The notes below the pieces were generated by a model. The model had not been told where the DNA came from. It searched no databases and worked only from the letters and a program-made list of their open reading frames with translations. A DNA stretch of 64,000 nt from Hippasteria phrygiana (taxonomy: Eukaryota; Echinodermata; Asteroidea; Valvatida; Goniasteridae), in contig JAZGUH010000279.1 in the NCBI GenBank assembly GCA_037893225.1, positions 1,116,001 to 1,180,000 on the forward strand. The letters run 5' to 3'. The stretch's first letter is position 1; every line of letters starts with the position of its first letter. The translations under genes were made by a program, and so were the position numbers. This document shows, piece by piece, positions 52,589 to 62,791 of the stretch.

Positions 52589-55139
52589 CCCCAGGGAATT
52601 TGACAGGCATGGAGCAATAAATAGAAGGTAATATGCACACAGATGTTGGCCGGAAAGAAAATAAACATTGCGAGGTTTGAATTTTCTCTACAAGTTTTAA
52701 CTCTGGGAAGCCGCCGATGATTGCAACATGTAGCGCCCGATCTAAGCTATACATACATGTCAAAATTACTGCATTTAGTTGATATTTCATGCAATTATAA
52801 ATGAGTAAAGCAAGTCCATACCCCAGGGAATTTGACAGGCATGGAGCAATAAATAGACGGTAATATGCACACAGATGGTGGCCGGAAAGAAAATAAACAT
52901 TGCGAGGTTTGAATTTTCTCCACAAGTGTTAACTCTAAGAAGCCGCCGATAATTGCAACATGTAGCGCCAGATCTAAGCTATCCATACATGTCAAAAATA
53001 CTGCATTTGGTTGATATTTCATGCAATTATGAATGAATAAAGCAAGTCCATACCCCAGGGAATTTGACATGCATGGAGCAATAAATAGACGGTAATATGT
53101 ACACAGATGTTGGCCGGAAAGAAAATAAACATTGCGAGGTTTGAATTTTCTCTACAAGTTTTAACTCTGGGAAGCCGCCGGTGATTGCAACATGTAGCGC
53201 CAGATCTAAGCTATACATACATGTCAAAATTACTGCATTTGGTTGATATTTCATGCAATTATGAATGAGTAAAGCAAGTCCATACCCCAGGGAATTTGAC
53301 AGGCATGGAGCAATAATTAAAAGGTAATCTGCACACAGATGGTGGCCGGGAAGAAAATAAACATTGCGAGGTTTGAATTTTCTCCACAAGTGTTAACTCT
53401 AAGAAGCCGCCGATAATTGCAACATGTAGCGCCAGATCTAAGCTATCCATACATGTCAAAATTACTGAATTTGGTTGATATTTCATGCAATTATGAATGA
53501 GTAAAGCAAGTCCATACCCCAGGGAATTTGACAGGCATGGAGCAATAAATAAAAGGTAATATGCACACAGATGTTGGCCGGAAAGAAAATAAACATTGCG
53601 AGGTTTGAATTTTCTCCACAAGTTTGAACTCTAAGAATCCGCCGATGATTGCAACATGTAGCGCCAGATCTAAGCTATCCATACATGTCAAAATTACTGC
53701 ATTTAGTTGATATTTCATGCAATTATAAATGAGTAAAGCAAGTCCATACCCCAGGGAATTTGACAGGCATGGAGCAATAAATAGACGGTAATATGCACAC
53801 AGATGGTGGCCGGAAAGAAAATAAACATTGCGAGGTTTGAATTTTCTCCACAAGTGTTAACTCTAAGAAGCCGCCGATAATTGCAACATGTAGCGCCAGA
53901 TCTAAGCTATCCATACATGTCAAAAATACTGCATTTGGTTGATATTTCATGCAATTATGAATGAATAAAGCAAGTCCATACCCCAGGGAATTTGACATGC
54001 ATGGAGCAATAAATAGACGGTAATATGTACACAGATGTTGGCCGGAAAGAAAATAAACATTGCGAGGTTTGAATTTTCTCTACAAGTTTTAACTCTGGGA
54101 AGCCGCCGGTGATTGCAACATGTAGCGCCAGATCTAAGCTATACATACATGTCAAAATTACTGCATTTGGTTGATATTTCATGCAATTATGAATGAGTAA
54201 AGCAAGTCCATACCCCAGGGAATTTGACAGGCATGGAGCAATAATTAAAAGGTAATCTGCACACAGATGGTGGCCGGGAAGAAACTAAACATTGCGAGGT
54301 TTGAATTTTCTCCACAAGTGTTAACTCTAAGAAGCCGCCGATAATTGCAACATGTAGCGCCAGATCTAAGCTATCCATACATGTCAAAATTACTGAATTT
54401 GGTTGATATTTCATGCAATTATGAATGAGTAAAGCAAGTCCATACCCCAGGGAATTTGACATGCATGGAGCAATAAATAGACGGTAATATGTACACAGAT
54501 GTTGGCCGGAAAGAAAATAAACATTGCGAGGTTTGAATTTTCTCCACAAGTTTGAACTCTAAGAATCCGCCGATGATTGCAACATGTAGCGCCAGATCTA
54601 AGCTATCCATACATGTCAAAATTACTGCATTTGGTTGATATTTCATGCAATTATAAATGAGTAAAGCAAGTCCATACCCCAGGGAATTTGACAGGCATGG
54701 AGCAATAAATAAAAGGTAATATGTACACAGATGGTGGCCGGAAAGAAAATAAACATTGCGAGGTTTGAATTTTCTCCACAAGTGTTAACTCTAAGAAGCC
54801 GCCGATAATTGCAACATGTAGCGCCAGATCTAAGCTATCCATACATGTCAAAATTACTGAATTTTGTTGATATTTCATGCAATTATGAATGAGTAAAGCA
54901 AGTCCATACCCCAGGGAATTTGACATGCATGGAGCAATAAATAGACGGTAACATGTACACAGATGTTGGCCGGAAAGAAAATAAACATTGCGAGGTTTGA
55001 ATTTTCTCCACAAGTTTTAACTCTAAGAAGCCGCCGATGATTGCAACATGTAGCGCCAGATCTAAGCTATCCATACATGTCAAAAGTACTGAATTTGGTT
55101 GATATTTCATGCAATTATGAATGAGTAAAGCAAGTCATA
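52589..55139. repeat. Block 34, 11 monomers: A/B, C, D, E2, B, C, D, E2c, G, Ht, F
   Basis: Counterpart of block 30. Here E2 is followed directly by B, where block 30 has D/A between them. The front of the B at 53517 follows an E2 tail (A184), a junction not seen elsewhere. Confidence 0.86.
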
Positions 55140-57458
55140 CCCCAGGGAATTTGACAGGCATGGAGCAATAAATAAAAGGTAATATGCACACAGATGTTGG
55201 CCGGAAAGAAAATAAACATTGCGAGGTTTGAATTTTCTCCACAAGTGTTAACTCTAAGAAGCCGCCGATAATTGCAACATGTAGCGCCAGATCTAAGCTA
55301 TCCATACATGTCAAAAATACTGCATTTGGTTGATATTTCATGCAATTATGAATGAATAAAGCAAGTCCATACCCCAGGGAATTTGACATGCATGGAGCAA
55401 TAAATAGACGGTAATATGTACACAGATGTTGGCCGGAAAGAAAATAAACATTGCGAGGTTTGAATTTTCTCTACAAGTTTTAACTCTGGGAAGCCGCCGG
55501 TGATTGCAACATGTAGCGCCAGATCTAAGCTATACATACATGTCAAAATTACTGCATTTGGTTGATATTTCATGCAATTATGAATGAGTAAAGCAAGTCC
55601 ATACCCCAGGGAATTTGACAGGCATGGAGCAATAATTAAAAGGTAATCTGCACACAGATGGTGGCCGGGAAGAAAATAAACATTGCGAGGTTTGAATTTT
55701 CTCCACAAGTGTTAACTCTAAGAAGCCGCCGATAATTGCAACATGTAGCGCCAGATCTAAGCTATCCATACATGTCAAAATTACTGAATTTGGTTGATAT
55801 TTCATGCAATTATGAATGAGTAAAGCAAGTCCATACCCCAGGGAATTTGACATGCATGGAGCAATAAATAGACGGTAATATGTACACAGATGTTGGCCGG
55901 AAAGAAAATAAACATTGCGAGGTTTGAATTTTCTCCACAAGTTTGAACTCTAAGAATCCGCCGATGATTGCAACATGTAGCGCCAGATCTAAGCTATCCA
56001 TACATGTCAAAATTACTGCATTTGGTTGATATTTCATGCAATTATAAATGAGTAAAGCAAGTCCATACCCCAGGGAATTTGACAGGCATGGAGCAATAAA
56101 TAGACGGTAATATGTACACAGATGTTGGCCGGAAAGAAAATAAACATTGCGAGGTTTGAATTTTCTCCACAAGTGTTAACTCTAAGAAGCCGCCGATAAT
56201 TGCAACATGTAGCGCCAGATCTAAGCTATCCATACATGTCAAAAGTACTGAATTTGGTTGATATTTCATGCAATTATGAATGAGTAAAGCAAGTCCATAC
56301 CCCAGGGAATTTGACATGCATGGAGCAATAAATAGACGGTAACATGTACACAGATGTTGGCCGGAAAGAAAATAAACATTGCGAGGTTTGAATTTTCTCC
56401 ACAAGTGTTAACTCTAAGAAGCCGCCGATAATTGCAACATGTAGCGCCAGATCTAAGCTATCCATACATGTCGAAAATACTGCATTTGGTTGATATTTCA
56501 TGCAATTATGAATGAATAAAGCAAGTCCATACCCCAGGGAATTTGACATGCATGGAGCAATAAATAGACGGTAATATGTACACAGATGTTGGCCGGAAAG
56601 AAAATAAACATTGCGAGGTTTGAATTTTCTCTACAAGTTTTAACTCTGGGAAGCCGCCGGTGATTGCAACATGTAGCGCCAGATCTAAGCTATACATACA
56701 TGTCAAAATTACTGCATTTGGTTGATATTTCATGCAATTATGAATGAGTAAAGCAAGTCCATACCCCAGGGAATTTGACAGGCATGGAGCAATAATTAAA
56801 AGGTAATCTGCACACAGATGGTGGCCGGGAAGAAAATAAACATTGCGAGGTTTGAATTTTCTCCACAAGTGTTAACTCTAAGAAGCCGCCGATAATTGCA
56901 ACATGTAGCGCCAGATCTAAGCTATCCATACATGTCAAAATTACTGAATTTGGTTGATATTTCATGCAATTATGAATGAGTAAAGCAAGTCCATACCCCA
57001 GGGAATTTGACATGCATGGAGCAATAAATAGACGGTAATATGTACACAGATGTTGGCCGGAAAGAAAATAAACATTGCGAGGTTTGAATTTTCTCCACAA
57101 GTTTTAACTCTAAGAATCCGCCGATGATTGCAACATGTAGCGCCAGATCTAAGCTATCCATACATGTCAAAATTACTGCATTTGGTTGATATTTCATGCA
57201 ATTATAAATGAGTAAAGCAAGTCCATACCCCAGGGAATTTGACAGGCATGGAGCAATAAATAAAAGGTAATATGCACACAGATGGTGGCCGGAAAGAAAA
57301 TAAACATTGCAAGGTTTGAATTTTCTCCACAAGTGTTAACTCTAAGAAGCCGCCGATAATTGCAACATGTAGCGCCAGATCTAAGCTATCCATACATGTC
57401 AAAAGTACTGAATTTGGTTGATATTTCATGCAATTATGAATGAGTAAAGCAAGTCATA
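55140..57458. repeat. Block 35, 10 monomers: B/C, D, E2, G, G/Hg, F/C, D, E2, G, Hg with deletion
   Basis: Counterpart of 46792-49111. It shares G175 (56473) and A84 (57311). The deletion sits at the end of an Hg monomer, not in F. The G/Hg monomer at 56068 has C38, T48 and T58 with an Hg tail. Confidence 0.86.
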
Positions 57459-58617
57459 CCCCAGGGAATTTGACAGGCATGGAGCAATAAATAGAAGGTA
57501 ATATGCACACAGATGTTGGCCGGAAAGAAAATAAACATTGCGAGGTTTGAATTTTCTCTACAAGTTTTAACTCTGGGAAGCCGCCGATGATTGCAACATG
57601 TAGCGCCCGATCTAAGCTATCCATACATGTCAAAAATACTGCATTTGGTTGATATTTCATGCAATTATGAATGAGTAAAGCAAGTCCATACCCCAGGGAA
57701 TTTGACAGGCATGGAGCAATAATTAAAAGGTAATCTGCACACAGATGGTGGCCGGGAAGAAAATAAACATTGCGAGGTTTGAATTTTCTCCACAAGTGTT
57801 AACTCTAAGAAGCCGCCGATAATTGCAACATGTAGCGCCAGATCTAAGCTATCGATACATGTCAAAATTACTGCATTTGGTTGATATTTCATGCAATTAT
57901 GAATGAGTAAAGCAAGTCCATACCCCAGGGAATTTGACATGCATGGAGCAATAAATAGACGGTAATATGTACACAGATCTTGGCCGGAAAGAAAATAAAC
58001 ATTGCGAGGTTTGAATTTTCTCCACAAGTTTGAACTCTCAGAAGCCGCCGATAATTGCAACATGTAGCGCCAGATCTAAGCTATCCATACATGTCAAAAT
58101 TACTGAATTTGGTTGATATTTCATGCAATTATGAATGAGTAAAGCAAGTCCATACCCCAGGGAATTTGACATGCATGGAGCAATAAATAGACGGTAATAT
58201 GTACACAGATGTTGGCCGGAAAGAAAATAAACATTGCGAGGTTTGAATTTTCTCCACAAGTTTGAACTCTAAGAATCCGCCGATGATTGCAACATGTAGC
58301 GCCAGATCTAAGCTATCCATACATGTCAAAAGTACTGCATTTGGTTGATATTTCATGCAATTATGAATGAGTAAAGCAAGTCCATACCCCAGGGAATTTG
58401 ACATGCATGGAGCAATAAATAGACGGTAACATGTACACAGATGTTGGCCGGAAAGAAAATAAACATTGCGAGGTTTGAATTTTCTCCACAAGTTTTAACT
58501 CTAAGAAGCCGCCGATGATTGCAACATGTAGCGCCAGATCTAAGCTATCCATACATGTCAAAAGTACTGAATTTGGTTGATATTTCATGCAATTATGAAT
58601 GAGTAAAGCAAGTCATA
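57459..58617. repeat. Block 36, 5 monomers: A/C, I, J, G, F
   Basis: Counterpart of 49112-50038. J shares C118 (CTCTCAGAAG, 58039) and G shares G178 with C184 (58332). Confidence 0.87.
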
Positions 58618-60008
58618 CCCCAGGGAATTTGACAGGCATGGAGCAATAAATAGAAGGTAATATGCACACAGATGTTGGCCGGAAAGAAAATAAACATTGC
58701 GAGGTTTGAATTTTCTCTACAAGTTTTAACTCTGGGAAGCCGCCGATGATTGCAACATGTAGCGCCCGATCTAAGCTATCCATACATGTCAAAAATACTG
58801 CATTTGGTTGATATTTCATGCAATTATGAATGAGTAAAGCAAGTCCATACCCCAGGGAATTTGACAGGCATGGAGCAATAATTAAAAGGTAATCTGCACA
58901 CAGATGGTGGCCGGGAAGAAAATAAACATTGCGAGGTTTGAATTTTCTCCACAAGTGTTAACTCTAAGAAGCCGCCGATAATTGCAACATGTAGCGCCAG
59001 ATCTAAGCTATCGATACATGTCCAAATTACTGCATTTGGTTGATATTTCATGCAATTATGAATGAGTAAAGCAAGTCCATACCCCAGGGAATTTGACATG
59101 CATGGAGCAATAAATAGACGGTAATATGTACACAGATCTTGGCCGGAAAGAAAATAAACATTGCGAGGTTTGAATTTTCTCCACAAGTTTGAACTCTAAG
59201 AAGCCGCCGATAATTGCAACATGTAGCGCCAGATCTAAGCTATCCATACATGTCAAAATTACTGAATTTGGTTGATATTTCATGCAATTATGAATGAGTA
59301 AAGCAAGTCCATACCCCAGGGAATTTGACATGCATGGAGCAATAAATAGACGGTAATATGTACACAGATGTTGGCCGGAAAGAAAATAAACATTGCGAGG
59401 TTTGAATTTTCTCCACAAGTTTGAACTCTAAGAATCCGCCGATGATTGCAACATGTAGCGCCAGATCTAAGCTATCCATACATGTCAAAATTACTGCATT
59501 TGGTTGATATTTCATGCAATTATAAATGAGTAAAGCAAGTCCATACCCCAGGGAATTTGACAGGCATGGAGCAATAAATAAAAGGTAATATGCACACAGA
59601 TGGTGGCCGGAAAGAAAATAAACATTGCGAGGTTTGAATTTTCTCCACAAGTGTTAACTCTAAGAAGCCGCCGATAATTGCAACATGTAGCGCCAGATCT
59701 AAGCTATCCATACATGTCAAAATTACTGAATTTGGTTGATATGTCATGCAATTATGAATGAGTAAAGCAAGTCCATACCCCAGGGAATTTGACATGCATG
59801 GAGCAATAAATAGACGGTAACATGTACACAGATGTTGGCCGGAAAGAAAATAAACATTGCGAGGTTTGAATTTTCTCTACAAGTTTTAACTCTAAGAAGC
59901 CGCCGATGATTGCAACATGTAGCGCCAGATCTAAGCTATCCATACATGTCAAAAGTACTGAATTTGGTTGATATTTCATGCAATTATGAATGAGTAAAGC
60001 AAGTCATA
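58618..60008. repeat. Block 37, 6 monomers: A/C, I, J, G, He, F
   Basis: K is absent. I has a single-copy A-to-C at 59023 (TGTCCAAATT). The He copy has G189 with G198, an unusual pair, and F has T101 (59878). Confidence 0.86.
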
Positions 60009-62791
60009 CCCCAGGGAATTTGACAGGCATGGAGCAATAAATAGAAGGTAATATGCACACAGATGTTGGCCGGAAAGAAAATAAACATTGCGAGGTTTGA
60101 ATTTTCTCTACAAGTTTTAACTCTGGGAAGCCGCCGATGATTGCAACATGTAGCGCCCGATCTAAGCTATACATACATGTCAAAATTACTGCATTTAGTT
60201 GATATTTCATGCAATTATAAATGAGTAAAGCAAGTCCATACCCCAGGGAATTTGACAGGCATGGAGCAATAAATAGACGGTAATATGCACACAGATGGTG
60301 GCCGGAAAGAAAATAAACATTGCGAGGTTTGAATTTTCTCCACAAGTGTTAACTCTAAGAAGCCGCCGATAATTGCAACATGTAGCGCCAGATCTAAGCT
60401 ATCCATACATGTCAAAAATACTGCATTTGGTTGATATTTCATGCAATTATGAATGAATAAAGCAAGTCCATACCCCAGGGAATTTGACATGCATGGAGCA
60501 ATAAATAGACGGTAATATGTACACAGATGTTGGCCGGAAAGAAAATAAACATTGCGAGGTTTGAATTTTCTCTACAAGTTTTAACTCTGGGAAGCCGCCG
60601 GTGATTGCAACATGTAGCGCCAGATCTAAGCTATACATACATGTCAAAATTACTGCATTTGGTTGATATTTCATGCAATTATGAATGAGTAAAGCAAGTC
60701 CATACCCCAGGGAATTTGACAGGCATGGAGCAATAATTAAAAGGTAATCTGCACACAGATGGTGGCCGGGAAGAAAATAAACATTGCGAGGTTTGAATTT
60801 TCTCCACAAGTGTTAACTCTAAGAAGCCGCCGATAATTGCAACATGTAGCGCCAGATCTAAGCTATACATACATGTCAAAATTACTGCATTTGGTTGATA
60901 TTTCATGCAATTATGAATGAGTAAAGCAAGTCCATACCCCAGGGAATTTGACATGCATGGAGCAATAAATAGACGGTAATATGTACACAGATGTTGGCCG
61001 GAAAGAAAATAAACATTGCGAGGTTTGAATTTTCTCCACAAGTTTGAACTCTAAGAATCCGCCGATGATTGCAACATGTAGCGCCAGATCTAAGCTATCC
61101 ATACATGTCAAAATTACTGCATTTGGTTGATATTTCATGCAATTATAAATGAGTAAAGCAAGTCCATACCCCAGGGAATTTGACAGGCATGGAGCAATAA
61201 ATAAAAGGTAATATGCACACAGATGGTGGCCGGAAAGAAAATAAACATTGCGAGGTTTGAATTTTCTCCACAAGTGTTAACTCTAAGAAGCCGCCGATAA
61301 TTGCAACATGTAGCGCCAGATCTAAGCTATCCATACATGTCAAAAGTACTGAATTTGGTTGATATTTCATGCAATTATGAATGAGTAAAGCAAGTCCATA
61401 CCCCAGGGAATTTGACATGCATGGAGCAATAAATAGACGGTAACATGTACACAGATGTTGGCCGGAAAGAAAATAAACATTGCGAGGTTTGAATTTTCTC
61501 CACAAGTGTTAACTCTAAGAAGCCGCCGATAATTGCAACATGTAGCGCCAGATCTAAGCTATCCATACATGTCAAAAATACTGCATTTGGTTGATATTTC
61601 ATGCAATTATGAATGAATAAAGCAAGTCCATACCCCAGGGAATTTGACATGCATGGAGCAATAAATAGACGGTAATATGTACACAGATGTTGGCCGGAAA
61701 GAAAATAAACATTGCGAGGTTTGAATTTTCTCTACAAGTTTTAACTCTGGGAAGCCGCCGGTGATTGCAACATGTAGCGCCAGATCTAAGCTATACATAC
61801 ATGTCAAAATTACTGCATTTGGTTGATATTTCATGCAATTATGAATGAGTAAAGCAAGTCCATACCCCAGGGAATTTGACAGGCATGGAGCAATAATTAA
61901 AAGGTAATCTGCACACAGATGGTGGCCGGGAAGAAAATAAACATTGCGAGGTTTGAATTTTCTCCACAAGTGTTAACTCTAAGAAGCCGCCGATAATTGC
62001 AACATGTAGCGCCAGATCTAAGCTATCCATACATGTCAAAATTACTGAATTTGGTTGATATTTCATGCAATTATGAATGAGTAAAGCAAGTCCATACCCC
62101 AGGGAATTTGACATGCATGGAGCAATAAATAGACGGTAATATGTACACAGATGTTGGCCGGAAAGAAAATAAACATTGCGAGGTTTGAATTTTCTCCACA
62201 AGTTTGAACTCTAAGAATCCGCCGATGATTGCAACATGTAGCGCCAGATCTAAGCTATCCATACATGTCAAAATTACTGCATTTGGTTGATATTTCATGC
62301 AATTATAAATGAGTAAAGCAAGTCCATACCCCAGGGAATTTGACAGGCATGGAGCAATAAATAAAAGGTAATATGTACACAGATGGTGGCCGGAAAGAAA
62401 ATAAACATTGCGAGGTTTGAATTTTCTCCACAAGTGTTAACTCTAAGAAGCCGCCGATAATTGCAACATGTAGCGCCAGATCTAAGCTATCCATACATGT
62501 CAAAATTACTGAATTTTGTTGATATTTCATGCAATTATGAATGAGTAAAGCAAGTCCATACCCCAGGGAATTTGACATGCATGGAGCAATAAATAGACGG
62601 TAACATGTACACAGATGTTGGCCGGAAAGAAAATAAACATTGCGAGGTTTGAATTTTCTCCACAAGTTTTAACTCTAAGAAGCCGCCGATGATTGCAACA
62701 TGTAGCGCCAGATCTAAGCTATCCATACATGTCAAAAGTACTGAATTTGGTTGATATTTCATGCAATTATGAATGAGTAAAGCAAGTCATA
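60009..62791. repeat. Block 38, 12 monomers: A/B, C, D, E/D, G, Hg, F/C, D, E2, G, Ht, F
   Basis: The monomer at 60705 has an E front and a D tail (A163, C184). The F/C chimera at 61401 again lacks the deletion and is followed by D, the successor of C. Confidence 0.86.

Larger units (their letters stand above)
50039..58386. repeat. Super-unit copy 2, 36 monomers, 8,348 bp
   Basis: Blocks 32-35 and the first four monomers of block 36, directly following copy 1. The shared private variants lie at 56473, 57311, 58039 and 58332. Differences from copy 1 include the absence of the T at 48729 and the loss of one A monomer before B/C. Confidence 0.82.
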
